64,000 bases of DNA from Yeguia hominis (GTDB lineage: Bacteria; Bacillota; Clostridia; Oscillospirales; Acutalibacteraceae). Position 1 is the stretch's first letter. The number at the start of each line of letters is the position of its first letter. Below are positions 24,037-31,927 of the stretch, in pieces. A program made the position numbers and the translations under genes. The DNA is taken from assembly GCF_014384705.1 (NCBI RefSeq), contig NZ_JACRSN010000008.1, forward strand, positions 81,707 through 145,706. The letters are read 5' to 3'. Under the pieces are notes generated by a model. That model was not told the origin of the DNA. It was given only the letters and a program-made list of their open reading frames with translations, and ran no database searches.

Positions 24037-24582
24037 TCAATTTGCACACAATACGCACACCCGCGCCGACGAAATATGCAGCACCGTTGTCAGCGCGTCA
24101 ATAATACTCTGCCGGATTTCTGTTTCATCCCCCCTCGGACACACAACCACAACTCCCTTTACGACCGGCTCGAGTTCCGTAACCGCCAGCGCCGTCTGGG
24201 AACCATCCGCCTTTTTCACCAGAATATAGGTGGTCTCCGTATCATCGGACTGCTTTTCCCCGGCAGATTCCGTGCTCTTTTTCTGTTCCGTGGCGTAAAC
24301 CTGCTCGGTACCGCGCTCCATGGTCAGAATCACCTGTGCGCCGCTCTGTCCGGTAATTACATCGACCATACCACAAAGTTTTTCCTCCAGTTGCTGCGCA
24401 TAGGTGGTCACAGACGCCGGTTCCGAATTTTCGATTTTTTCCTCTTTTTGGGTTTTCCCAAAAAAGCCGGAAAGGAAAATCAGAACAATTCCCGCTAATC
24501 CAAATATCACCACCCATTTCCGCCATTTTTCGGGATCTGAGATCCACTTAAAAAACGTCTTCTCCTGTTTCTCCTGCGCCAT
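24037..24582 (-). CDS. spoIIIAG: stage III sporulation protein AG
   Basis: Protein of 181 residues that forms the large ring in the mother-cell side of the sporulation channel. A membrane segment, WVVIFGLAGIVLIFLSGFF (about 23-41), follows a short cytoplasmic N-terminus. The external ring-building part contains TYAQQLEEKLCGMVDVITG and VVKGVVVVCPRGDETEIRQS, ending with IDALTTVLHISSARVCVL, all typical. It overlaps spoIIIAF by 35 bases. Confidence 0.92.
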   Translation of the reverse strand: MAQEKQEKTFFKWISDPEKWRKWVVIFGLAGIVLIFLSGFFGKTQKEEKIENSEPASVTTYAQQLEEKLCGMVDVITGQSGAQVILTMERGTEQVYATEQKKSTESAGEKQSDDTETTYILVKKADGSQTALAVTELEPVVKGVVVVCPRGDETEIRQSIIDALTTVLHISSARVCVLCAN

Positions 24583-25051
24583 CTACCGTTACCTCCGCTC
24601 GGATTCCAAGCGCGCTTTCCAGACGCGCCGCTGCGGAAAGGCACATCCCCGCATTTTCCCGCGGCAGGACTACCACAATCCTGTTTATTACTATGCGCCC
24701 GTCCTCTCCAATATCCGTCTTTACATCCATTTTTTGATACGCAAGCCCCTGCTGGGCAAGTTCTGCCGCAACAAGACTCTTCAAGTTTACGGAAAGCGCC
24801 TCTGTGATCTGCGTATCCACAAGCTCCTCAAACTGTGCCTGCGCCGCCCCGCTTTGAAAGGCTCGCAGCTCCTGCGAAAAATCTGACTGCAGTAGTGCTG
24901 ACAGCGGTGAGAGAAAGCTCAAAACCGCAAATGCTGCAAGTACCATCCGAAACACACGATCCATGGAACCGCTCGGCGAGAAATACTGCAACAAGGCTGC
25001 AACTAGCACCGCGCTGCATACCGCTGCCGCCCAAACTTGAACCGCATTCAT
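24548..25051 (-). CDS. spoIIIAF: stage III sporulation protein AF
   Basis: Protein of 167 residues with two N-terminal membrane helices (VWAAAVCSAVLVAALLQYF and RMVLAAFAVLSFLSPLSALL) and a soluble C-terminal domain ending in a beta-rich segment (DGRIVINRIVVVLPRENAG). This matches SpoIIIAF, a component of the SpoIIIA secretion-like complex. The ATG at 25051 overlaps the spoIIIAE stop as ATGA with AGGAGG upstream. The longer frame to 25237 is antisense-like sequence without conservation. Confidence 0.9.
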   Translation of the reverse strand: MNAVQVWAAAVCSAVLVAALLQYFSPSGSMDRVFRMVLAAFAVLSFLSPLSALLQSDFSQELRAFQSGAAQAQFEELVDTQITEALSVNLKSLVAAELAQQGLAYQKMDVKTDIGEDGRIVINRIVVVLPRENAGMCLSAAARLESALGIRAEVTVDGAGETGEDVF

Positions 25052-26217
25052 CCTCCACCACCTCCTGTAATCACCAAAACAGAAGAAACCGTCAGCACGA
25101 CAAGGCAGCATAAAATCACAGAAATCAGAATTCCCATTGTTTTTCCTGCGGCCCGCAGTACCGAGGCAAGTTCCGTCAGGGAAAACAGCTCCCCCATTCC
25201 TGCACAAATCTGGCAGGTTAAAATCCAAAGCAGACAACGCAGCAGCACCGGCAGAAAAATCACCGCGCCCGCCAGCAGTGCAAACGCACCCACACCGGAC
25301 TTGAGCAGCTTGACACAGCCCTGTACTGTCGTCACCGCATCCCCCAATGCGCCGCCGACCACCGGCACAAAGCTGCTGACCATAAATTTTGCTGTTTTAA
25401 CACTTGCAGCGTCTGCGGCAGAGGTCAAAAAGCTCTGCATTCCCAGCACCGCAGAAAATACGGTCGTGGCAAATCCCAAAATCCATTTGACCACCTGGGA
25501 AAACCCATCGCAAATGCCTTTCAACCGAATTTGCGGAGAAATTCCTGAAACCAGGGAAAACGCCAAAAAAAGATTGAGCAGCGGGACAATGAGCGTCGAA
25601 GCAGCAATCGAAATGCCGTTTCCTGCACCCAGCATCAGAAAGCTGTAGGAGGTCGCGGCTGTCGGCTGTCCACCGGCCGCAAGCAATCCCGCCAGTACCG
25701 GCACACAGGCAAGCGTAAAAACCGCTGCTCCGTCAATCACCTTGGCCGCATCGGCAATACATGCGGTCAGCGGAAGGATCAGCGTCGTGCAGACGCAGAG
25801 CGTTCCGACCAGCGTCATGGTGCCGCTGAGCGGCCGTCCGGAGAAATCGGCGCCTGAAACCAGCGCACACAGCAAAATCACCCCGATCATTCCGGCTGCC
25901 GAGCGCAGCGGCGCAGTTGCCGCATCCGCAGCGGTGGAGCCGATTTCCGCAAGGAGGGTCTCTGCATTCAAATTCTGCAGCTCTGTGAGATCCGCTCCGG
26001 AAACCCCCAGCCGATCCATGGACCCCTGCGTATCCTCCGGCAATGCACCGAAGAGTTCTCCGGCACCGCTTTCTTCATATTGCTCCGCATAGATTTCATC
26101 CGGCGACAGTCCCGGTTCCGTCTGCGCCGCCAGCACGGAACCGTTCCCGAAAAGCAAGCAGAAAAGCACCGCAAAACAACATCTGCACAGGTGTTTTGAA
26201 ATTCGTGTTCTCTTCAT
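25048..26217 (-). CDS. spoIIIAE: stage III sporulation protein AE
   Basis: Polytopic membrane protein of 389 residues. A signal peptide (CRCCFAVLFCLLFGNGSVLA, about 11-30) precedes a periplasmic-type region and several membrane helices such as MIGVILLCALVSGADF, GTLCVCTTLILPLTACIA and FTLACVPVLAGLLAAG. The conserved VVGGALGDAVTTVQGCVKLL lies near the C-terminal third. SpoIIIAE is thought to be a channel-like part of the SpoIIIA complex. It ends with a run of glycines just before the spoIIIAF start. It overlaps spoIIIAD by 4 bases (ATGA). Confidence 0.93.
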   Translation of the reverse strand: MKRTRISKHLCRCCFAVLFCLLFGNGSVLAAQTEPGLSPDEIYAEQYEESGAGELFGALPEDTQGSMDRLGVSGADLTELQNLNAETLLAEIGSTAADAATAPLRSAAGMIGVILLCALVSGADFSGRPLSGTMTLVGTLCVCTTLILPLTACIADAAKVIDGAAVFTLACVPVLAGLLAAGGQPTAATSYSFLMLGAGNGISIAASTLIVPLLNLFLAFSLVSGISPQIRLKGICDGFSQVVKWILGFATTVFSAVLGMQSFLTSAADAASVKTAKFMVSSFVPVVGGALGDAVTTVQGCVKLLKSGVGAFALLAGAVIFLPVLLRCLLWILTCQICAGMGELFSLTELASVLRAAGKTMGILISVILCCLVVLTVSSVLVITGGGGG

Positions 26218-26603
26218 TTTGAAGCTCCTGTTAACGAAAGCACCGCTTCCGCAATCTCTTCAAACAGCGGCAGTGCCAGCAGCACCACTGCAATCCTGCC
26301 CGCAAATTCCACGCGCGACGCCAGCGCCTTTTCTCCGGCATCCAAACAGGCGTCTGCGGAAAACTGGGTCAAAAGGCATACCCCGAGCGCTTTGAACACA
26401 ATGAGCAGATAGCCGCCGTCTACAGAGGAAAGCAGCGAATAGAGTTCCGACACGGCGGGTGCAACTGAACGCAAAATTTCCACGGTAATCAGGATTCCCG
26501 CCGCCACACCGGTCAAAATCGCATATTCTGCATGGTAGCGGCGCAGCATCGCACAGAGTGCCGCCGCCACAACCGCAATTCCTGCTGCTGCCAAAATATT
26601 CAT
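26214..26603 (-). CDS. spoIIIAD: stage III sporulation protein AD
   Basis: Membrane protein of 129 residues with four helices, from ILAAAGIAVVAAALCAML at the N-terminus to VEFAGRIAVVLLALPLFEEI near the end. YLLIVFKALGVCLLTQF and the following SADACLDAGEKALASRVE are the family signatures. Both its ends overlap neighbours by ATGA, indicating coupled translation within the spoIIIA operon. Confidence 0.92.
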   Translation of the reverse strand: MNILAAAGIAVVAAALCAMLRRYHAEYAILTGVAAGILITVEILRSVAPAVSELYSLLSSVDGGYLLIVFKALGVCLLTQFSADACLDAGEKALASRVEFAGRIAVVLLALPLFEEIAEAVLSLTGASK

Positions 26604-26794
26604 AGGCCGAACACGGATTTCACCGTTGAAAACAGGGTGTCAATTTCCTGGATGACCATCATCAGCACGACAATGAGCCCTGCCAATGTCGTCATCATTG
26701 CCTGCTCTTCCCTGCCGGAACGGATCAAAAGCTGATTGAGCACCGCAACAATAATGCCGATTGCTGCAATTTTAAAAATCAAATCCACATCCAT
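26600..26794 (-). CDS. spoIIIAC: stage III sporulation protein AC
   Basis: Small membrane protein of 64 residues with two helices (LIFKIAAIGIIVAVLNQLL and MTTLAGLIVVLMMVIQEI) joined by the conserved RSGREEQAM loop. It resembles an Atp synthase c-like hairpin and pairs with SpoIIIAD. The start is ATG 26794 with AAGGGACGG upstream; the longer frame to 26944 overlaps spoIIIAB and is not conserved. It stops four bases into spoIIIAD. Confidence 0.92.
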   Translation of the reverse strand: MDVDLIFKIAAIGIIVAVLNQLLIRSGREEQAMMTTLAGLIVVLMMVIQEIDTLFSTVKSVFGL

Positions 26795-26814
26795 CGCTTT
26801 TCCGTCCCTTCTTT

Positions 26815-27297
26815 TTACATCACCAGCAGCCCCAGCACCGCGCCAGCGCTGATTCCGAGCGTCACATACAGCTTCGACTTCTGCGTCTGTTCTGTCCGTG
26901 CCTGCCGCAGCAGGAATTCCAGTTTTTCGGCATAAAGCGTACAATGCGCAATTTGTCCCTCCACGTCACTGACGCCGAGGCCTTCGCCAAATTCTCGGAG
27001 CAGCATGCGGTCCTGTTTGGGAACCGGCGCCGTTTGGGAAGCCCGCTGCCATGCCTGCGGAAACGGAGTTCCCTGTTCCAGAAGTGCTGCACAGGCTTGC
27101 AGCCACTTCGATTCTTCGGCATGCTGCCGGATTAAAGACGCCAAAGGTGCAGCCGAAAAGCGGATTTCCGTACAGAGCATCTGTAAAAACGCCCGGAAGC
27201 GTTCCAACTCCTCAACCCGCTGCGCGAGCCGAAGCGCCCTGCTCCAGCCGATGCACGCACACGCCGCGATCACCATCAGAATCCCTACGGTTTTCAA
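26815..27297 (-). CDS. spoIIIAB: stage III sporulation protein AB
   Basis: Protein of 160 residues with a single N-terminal membrane segment (VGILMVIAACACIGWSRA), a soluble helical middle and a C-terminal hydrophobic tail, a layout like type II secretion GspF. AQRVEELERFRAFLQMLCTE and the following IRFSAAPLASLI are the family hallmarks; LREFGEGLGVSDVEGQIAH follows. The start is TTG 27297 with GGGGGATTT upstream, and it overlaps spoIIIAA by 86 bases. Confidence 0.9.
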   Translation of the reverse strand: MKTVGILMVIAACACIGWSRALRLAQRVEELERFRAFLQMLCTEIRFSAAPLASLIRQHAEESKWLQACAALLEQGTPFPQAWQRASQTAPVPKQDRMLLREFGEGLGVSDVEGQIAHCTLYAEKLEFLLRQARTEQTQKSKLYVTLGISAGAVLGLLVM

Positions 27298-28222
27298 GCA
27301 AATCCCCCGCTTTCATCCACCGGATGATTTTTCCCGGTGCAGCACGGCCATCCATCAGCGCCACGGTCTGAAACGCACCGGTTTGCAGAAGCGCTGCTGC
27401 CTGCGGACGGCAGAGCAATTCCTGTACCGATCCCGCGTGCAGGCTGGCAATAACAGAAACGCCGGCGTACAGCGACTCCAAAACGGCTTCAACCTCTCCG
27501 GCACCGCCAAGTTCGTCGCAAATCAGGAATTCCGGAGAAAGCACCCGTATCGCCTGCAGCATGCCTTCCTGTTTGGGATATCCATCCAACACATCACAGC
27601 AAGGCCCGAGATCGTTTTGCGGCTCGCCTTCCCAGACGCCCGCAAATTCTCCCCGTTCGTCGATTACCGCAACCTTTTTCCGTGCTTCGGAAAGCTGGCG
27701 CGCCAGATCCCGCAAGACTGTCGTCTTGCCGCAGCACGGCGGCCCGGCAAGCAGCAGGCCGCCCAAAAGCGCTTCTCCCTTGACGACCAGCGCATCCGCC
27801 GCGCCCCGAATTTCGCGTGCAATTCGCAGATTAATAGAGGAAATGTTGCGAATTCCGGAAATTTTCCCCTGGCTGAGGACCGCCGTTCCACAGATTCCCG
27901 CGCGGTGTCCGCCCCGAAGCGCGATATAGCCGTTTTGAATTTCACTTTGATGGCTATATACAGAAAATGAGCAAAGCTGCCGAAACAACGTTTCCAAAAT
28001 CGGCCTGTCCGTAAAAAAGCAACCCGGCGTCACCGTATGAACCAGTTCCCCACGGCCCGTTAAAAAAAGAATTTTTCCGGGCAAGCTCAGCGCGATGGGT
28101 TTGCCCGCCCGAAATCGGATTTCCTGCACATCCCGCTTCACACTCTGCGGAACAGCAAGCAGCATCGGTGCAAGCGGGCCACAGGCTGCCGCTGCCGAAT
28201 CAAATCGCAGTTCCATTTTCAC
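27212..28222 (-). CDS. spoIIIAA: stage III sporulation protein AA (ATPase)
   Basis: Cytoplasmic ATPase of 336 residues, related to type II/IV secretion ATPases, that powers the SpoIIIA-SpoIIQ feeding channel in engulfed forespores. Walker A is GPPCCGKTTVLRDLARQL (about 159-176) and Walker B is in PEFLICDELGGAGEVEAVLE (about 230-249). The N-terminal EIRFRAGKPIALSL and VYSHQSEIQNGYIALRGGHR are family signatures. The start is GTG 28222 or ATG 28216 behind AAGGAAG. The C-terminal tail after MKAGDLLE reads into the spoIIIAB coding region for 86 bases in another frame. It is the first gene of the eight-gene operon and is preceded by a sigma-E-type promoter. Confidence 0.93.
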   Translation of the reverse strand: MKMELRFDSAAAACGPLAPMLLAVPQSVKRDVQEIRFRAGKPIALSLPGKILFLTGRGELVHTVTPGCFFTDRPILETLFRQLCSFSVYSHQSEIQNGYIALRGGHRAGICGTAVLSQGKISGIRNISSINLRIAREIRGAADALVVKGEALLGGLLLAGPPCCGKTTVLRDLARQLSEARKKVAVIDERGEFAGVWEGEPQNDLGPCCDVLDGYPKQEGMLQAIRVLSPEFLICDELGGAGEVEAVLESLYAGVSVIASLHAGSVQELLCRPQAAALLQTGAFQTVALMDGRAAPGKIIRWMKAGDLLENRRDSDGDRGVCVHRLEQGASARAAG

Positions 28223-28343
28223 ATCTTCCTTTTCCTTATTCTCAGTTGTCCCGGTTTTTCATCAGCAGCAACTGCTGTTTGGGTCTTGGGCGCAGCGTTC
28301 TGGGTTCGCGTTGCCGCAACCATCCGGTACAACCCTAGTTTCA

Positions 28344-28372
28344 TGTGTATGGACAAGGCCGCCGCTTTATGC
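28344..28372 (-). promoter_or_regulatory. sigma-E-type promoter of the spoIIIA operon
   Basis: On the minus strand GCATAAA (28372-28366), 14 bases, CATACACA (28351-28344) closely fits the mother-cell sigma-E pattern (KMATAWW, about 14, CATACANT). It lies about 115 bases before spoIIIAA, whose transcription is sigma-E-dependent in Bacillus. Confidence 0.6.
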
Positions 28373-28453
28373 CTAAAAAAGCGGCATGCAATTTGAGTTC
28401 CGCGGAATTGCTGCCGCAACTCAAATTCCATTTCTTGAAAAAATGCGCTAAAA

Positions 28454-28497
28454 GCAGCAAAAAGCCCGCTATGGAATCGTTCCACAGCGGGCTTTTC
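28454..28497 (-). terminator. terminator hairpin, minus orientation, of an unassigned transcript
   Basis: AAAAGCCCGCT and AGCGGGCTTTT flank an inner TGGAA/TTCCA stem, followed by a T-run on the minus strand. It lies upstream of spoIIIAA and stops transcripts coming from the tRNA side. No gene was seen between 28498 and 28608. Confidence 0.6.
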
Positions 28498-28608
28498 ACC
28501 TATTCTAAAGGGCATCCGAGTCCGGATCCTTTTCGGCATCGAAAGCTTTTTATTTTTAAGGCCAAGTCCCGGCATTCTATAAAAGTGTGTCTTACACGGA
28601 ACATCCGG

Positions 28609-28760
28609 CGAAAAAGAAAAATTCCGCCGAAAGGCCGGCGGTGCGCGTCACGCAGCAGCGGCACGCGTTTTAAGGGCATCGGGGCATCGCCGCAGCAGGC
28701 GTGATTTTTGCGAAAGAGGAGGGAGCGTGGAATAACACTGTTTTTTATACAATCATTTTA
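28609..28760 (-). ncRNA. possible structured small RNA ending in a terminator
   Basis: A second minus-strand terminator, with CCGCC/GGCGG stem (28624-28641) and AATTTTTCTTTTT tail, follows about 120 bases that hold no gene. This stretch can form a long-range stem (CACGC..GCGGC with GCCGC..GCGTG, about 28651-28705). It does not match any RNA family I recognise. It may equally be just tRNA read-through sequence. Confidence 0.25.
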
Positions 28761-28763
28761 TGC

Positions 28764-28797
28764 AATAAAAAATCGGAACGAGCATAACTCGTTCCGA
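28764..28797 (-). terminator. terminator of the tRNA(CAU) gene
   Basis: CGGAACGAG and CTCGTTCCG pair around TTATG, followed by ATTTTTTATT on the minus strand, starting three bases after the encoded CCA. Confidence 0.85.
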
Positions 28798-28799
28798 CG

Positions 28800-28876
28800 T
28801 GGTGGGCCATCAGGGACTCGAACCCCGGACCGACCGGTTATGAGCCGGGAGCTCTAACCAACTGAGCTAATGGCCC
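28800..28876 (-). tRNA. tRNA with CAU anticodon (Met elongator or Ile2)
   Basis: The minus strand folds as a 77-base tRNA including an encoded CCA. The acceptor is GGGCCAT/ATGGCCC, the D arm GCTCAGTTGGTTAGAGC, the anticodon arm CCCGG-CTCATAA-CCGGT and the T arm GGGGTTCGAGTCCC. The anticodon is CAU. Initiator features (three G-C pairs beside the anticodon loop with a mismatched 1-72 end) are not present. It is therefore an elongator Met tRNA or the lysidine-modified Ile2, which I cannot separate by eye. Confidence 0.92.
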
Positions 28877-28933
28877 GCATAATACTGCTCCGAAAATTAT
28901 AATATGTTTTTTCCGATTTTGCAAGCCTTTTTT

Positions 28934-29437
28934 TCAATGTCCGGAATCGAGAAGTCCAAACTGTACTCTGCAAAGCCGTTTGCCGCTTTTTGTCCGGAAA
29001 ATTTTCCGGTAGGCCGACTCTATTGCCTGCAGGCTGGCCTGTCCCTCATAAAGGTTCACAAGAAAATCCGCCTCAACCAGGATCTGATGATCCCGCTCCG
29101 TAATCGCGTTATAGGTATGATGATGGGCAATCAGCCAGCAAATCCGGTCGCATTCCGCGTCCGAGTATCCAGCTTTGCGCAGCAGCGGCATCGCCTCTGC
29201 CGGGCCTTCCTGTTCCTGGTGCTTTCCGTCTGAGTCTCCATACTTTTCGAGACTTCTCCGGATTCCAATATCGTGGACAATGGCAGCTGCTTCCAAAATC
29301 TGCTGTTCCTGTGCAGGAAGCTGCTCCAGCATACCAAGTTCTTTCGAAAATGCATAAACTTTTAAAAAATGCTGAATTCGCTGCGGACACCCCGCATCAT
29401 AGTCCACCATTTCGCTGATTAACGCCGTATTCCGCAC
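28934..29437 (-). CDS. HD-domain phosphohydrolase
   Basis: Small HD-superfamily metal-dependent phosphohydrolase of 167 residues. The metal ligands are H23 in QRIQHFLKVY, the HD pair in AAAIVHDIGIRRSLEKYG (about 54-55), the histidines in WLIAHHHTYNAI (about 104-106) and D in ILVEADFLVNLYEG (about 123). The domain fills the whole protein, with no sensor or synthetase part. The substrate is unknown; related YfbR/YedJ-type proteins act on nucleotides. The start is GTG 29437 with AGGAGG nine bases upstream. It stands alone beside the tRNA gene. Confidence 0.8.
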   Translation of the reverse strand: MRNTALISEMVDYDAGCPQRIQHFLKVYAFSKELGMLEQLPAQEQQILEAAAIVHDIGIRRSLEKYGDSDGKHQEQEGPAEAMPLLRKAGYSDAECDRICWLIAHHHTYNAITERDHQILVEADFLVNLYEGQASLQAIESAYRKIFRTKSGKRLCRVQFGLLDSGH

Positions 29438-29504
29438 GAATTTCGCCTCCTAAATCGCAATGGAACTGTATTCATTATACACCTGAATCCGCGCGCTGTA
29501 AACC

Positions 29505-30149
29505 CTATAGAAATTTTAGAAACGCCAGTGCAATCAGCAAAATTCCGCTCAGCCAGGAAAGATTCACCGAGCTTTTTCGCGAAAGACGGTTGCCTAAAAT
29601 ACTTCCGCCCATAACCGCCGCTGCGCCGATCGCCAGAGACAGTACGAGCACCTGGATGCCGTTTATCGCATGCATTGCGGCGCCTAAGCCCACCGCCAGC
29701 CCGTCCAGAGAAAGCGCCACTGCAAGAGAGGCCGCTTCTGCCGGACTCAGCGTTTTAGAAGCATCGACATCTGCTTTTTTGGGGTCCGCATAAACCCGAA
29801 GAATGAAATTAAGATTTAAAAAGGAAAAGGAAACTTTTTTCTGTACCTGCCGGCCGCTGCGGATATAGGCTTTTATCGCACTGTCGCATAGTTTTTCTGT
29901 TCCAAGAATCAAAAGAATCGCAAAGCACAACGCGCCTGTCAGTCTGACCGGAAGGACATTCTTCAGCAGAGAGCCCAAAAACAGGGAAATTGCCAAAATG
30001 CCGGTACTGATTCCGTTTATGACGAGCATAGAGGAAACCGGGATTTGAATCCGGTCGGTTCCGTAAGCAAAGCTTGCAGCAAAGGCATCCAGAGAAAGCG
30101 CAAAGACCAAAAGCGCCGCTTCCGGCAAGCCCTGTAAGACTCCGTCCAT
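29505..30149 (-). CDS. ytaF: sporulation membrane protein YtaF (MntP-like fold)
   Basis: Polytopic membrane protein of 214 residues related to the MntP/YtaF group. Helices include ALLVFALSLDAFAASFAYGT near the N-terminus, INGISTGILAISLFLGSLL, and the duplicated SLAVALSLDGLAVGLGAAMH in the second half. The repeated SLD(A/G) aspartates mark the two-fold repeat of this family. It is annotated as sporulation-associated in spore formers and is placed near the spoIIIA operon. I chose ATG 30149; the ribosome binding site is weak, and the longer frame to 30239 is not conserved. Confidence 0.82.
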   Translation of the reverse strand: MDGVLQGLPEAALLVFALSLDAFAASFAYGTDRIQIPVSSMLVINGISTGILAISLFLGSLLKNVLPVRLTGALCFAILLILGTEKLCDSAIKAYIRSGRQVQKKVSFSFLNLNFILRVYADPKKADVDASKTLSPAEAASLAVALSLDGLAVGLGAAMHAINGIQVLVLSLAIGAAAVMGGSILGNRLSRKSSVNLSWLSGILLIALAFLKFL

Positions 30150-30343
30150 TGCACCGCCGCCTTTCCCAAAATGCCTTCTATCGCATTCTATGCCGCTCCG
30201 GCTATTTGGTGCCAAAAAGTGCGGAATTTTAAAAAACAATCCAAAAAGTTCCGCCTGAACGAGACAAGATCGTAAAGCCGTTTTGAAATCTTAATTATCT
30301 ATTAAAATTGAAAAAAAATCCTTTCCCTTTGCAACATTTGCGG

Positions 30344-30369
30344 TATAATAGGGGTGTTTCTGTTATAAT
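30344..30369 (+). promoter_or_regulatory. -10 elements upstream of the Dlt-like operon
   Basis: Two TATAAT boxes lie at 30344-30349 and 30364-30369, 58 and 38 bases before the first gene. Neither has a good TTGACA at 16-18 bases; a TTGAAA at 30308 is too far. The surrounding DNA is AT-rich. The real start site is undecided, and an activator may be needed. Confidence 0.45.
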
Positions 30370-30406
30370 GATATTTTTGCTTTGCTGACGAAAGGGGAAA
30401 TCGCAA

Positions 30407-31927
30407 ATGACCCGCAATGTACTCGAATATCTGGAGTCCCGGGCAGCAAAAGCGCCGGACAAGCCCGCAGTGACGGACGGGCAGATAGAGCTTTCCTACG
30501 GAGAATTGCTCTTGCGCAGCCAGAAAATTGGCAGCGCTCTTGCGGAAAAGAATTGCCAGAACCGGCCGGTTGCCGTCTTTTTGGAAAAGGGCGTCCCCGC
30601 GCTGTGTACCTTTTTCGGCGCAGTTTATGCAGGCGCATTCTATTCTTCGCTCAATCCGGAATTGCCGGACGTTCGTCTGACGCAAGTGCAGTCTGTTCTG
30701 GATGCTGCGGTCATTGTGACCGATCGCGACCTTCTCCCCCGGGCGCAGGCGCTGTTTCCGGACGCACAGATTCTCCTGGAAGAAACGCTCTCTACCGCTC
30801 CGGTCGCACATGCCTGCTTGCAAAAAATCCGAGCACAGGCACTTGACACGGATCCGCTTTATGTGAACTTCACCTCCGGATCCACCGGAACCCCAAAGGG
30901 CATTGTCGTCGGTCACCGCTCTGTAATCGACTTCATGGAGTGCTTCACCGATTTGTTCTCTATCACCGAAACAGACGTCATTGCCAATCAGGCGCCGTTT
31001 GATTTTGATGTTTCCGTCAAAGACATCTATTCTGCAATCAAAACCGGCGCCATGCTCGTCATCGTACCGAGACGCCTGTTCTCTGCGCCGGTTGAACTGC
31101 TGGATTTTCTGTGTGAACATCGCGTCACCACCATGATCTGGGCAGTCTCCGCGCTGTGCCTGATCAGCACTTTCCACGGTCTGGATTACAAGACGCCGCA
31201 AACGGTAAACAAGGTTCTGTTCAGCGGCGAGGTCATGCCGCTGCGGCATCTGCGCTCCTGGATGGAGCATCTGCCAAAGGCGCGCTTTGTCAATCTATAC
31301 GGTCCGACTGAAATCACCTGTAACTGTACCTATCACGAAATTGACCGCACACGGGACTACGCTTCGGGGATTCCTATCGGCAGCGCCTTCCCCAACGAAG
31401 ATGTTTTTCTGCTCGACGCGGAAGAGCATCGCATTACTTCCCCGGACACGCCCGGAGAGCTTTGCGTGCGCGGATCCTGTCTTGCGCTGGGGTATTACCG
31501 CGCGCCAAAGCAAAACGAGACGGTTTTTGTCCAAAATCCGCTGAACCCCTGTTACCCGGAGCGCATTTACCGTACCGGAGACCTGGGAAAATATAACGCC
31601 GACGGAGAACTTCTTTTCTGCGGCCGGAAGGATTTCCAAATCAAATATATGGGACACCGCATTGAACTTGAAGAAATTGAGCGGGCAATGTCCGCGATTC
31701 CGGGAATTGAGCGCTGCTGCTGTATTTTTGAAGAAGAAAAAAGCCGGCTCAAGGGCTTTTACATCGGAACCATTGAAAAGAAAGACCTGCACAATGCGCT
31801 CAAGGAAAAACTGCCCGTCTTTATGATTCCCGGCATTCTGCGGCAGGTGGAAGAAATGCCGCTGACGAAAAACGGAAAAATTGACCGCAAAGCGCTCGAT
31901 GCGATGACAAGAGGTGGGAAACGTTGA
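30407..31927 (+). CDS. DltA-like amino acid adenylation enzyme (acyl carrier protein ligase)
   Basis: ANL-superfamily adenylating enzyme of 506 residues that would activate an amino or carboxylic acid with ATP and load it onto the carrier protein encoded two genes downstream. Core motifs are YVNFTSGSTGTPKGIVVGHR (A3, about 149-168), NLYGPTEITCN (A5), YRTGDLGKYNADGEL (A7) and TKNGKIDRKAL (A10, catalytic lysine). The whole layout follows DltA. A cysteine in ALCLISTF aligns roughly with the D-alanine-selecting Cys of DltA (position by eye). ATG 30407 has AAAGGGG upstream. It ends as TTGA overlapping the decarboxylase start. The substrate is not certain: D-Ala, or an acidic amino acid joined through its side chain (see findings). 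Confidence 0.82.
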   Translation: MTRNVLEYLESRAAKAPDKPAVTDGQIELSYGELLLRSQKIGSALAEKNCQNRPVAVFLEKGVPALCTFFGAVYAGAFYSSLNPELPDVRLTQVQSVLDAAVIVTDRDLLPRAQALFPDAQILLEETLSTAPVAHACLQKIRAQALDTDPLYVNFTSGSTGTPKGIVVGHRSVIDFMECFTDLFSITETDVIANQAPFDFDVSVKDIYSAIKTGAMLVIVPRRLFSAPVELLDFLCEHRVTTMIWAVSALCLISTFHGLDYKTPQTVNKVLFSGEVMPLRHLRSWMEHLPKARFVNLYGPTEITCNCTYHEIDRTRDYASGIPIGSAFPNEDVFLLDAEEHRITSPDTPGELCVRGSCLALGYYRAPKQNETVFVQNPLNPCYPERIYRTGDLGKYNADGELLFCGRKDFQIKYMGHRIELEEIERAMSAIPGIERCCCIFEEEKSRLKGFYIGTIEKKDLHNALKEKLPVFMIPGILRQVEEMPLTKNGKIDRKALDAMTRGGKR

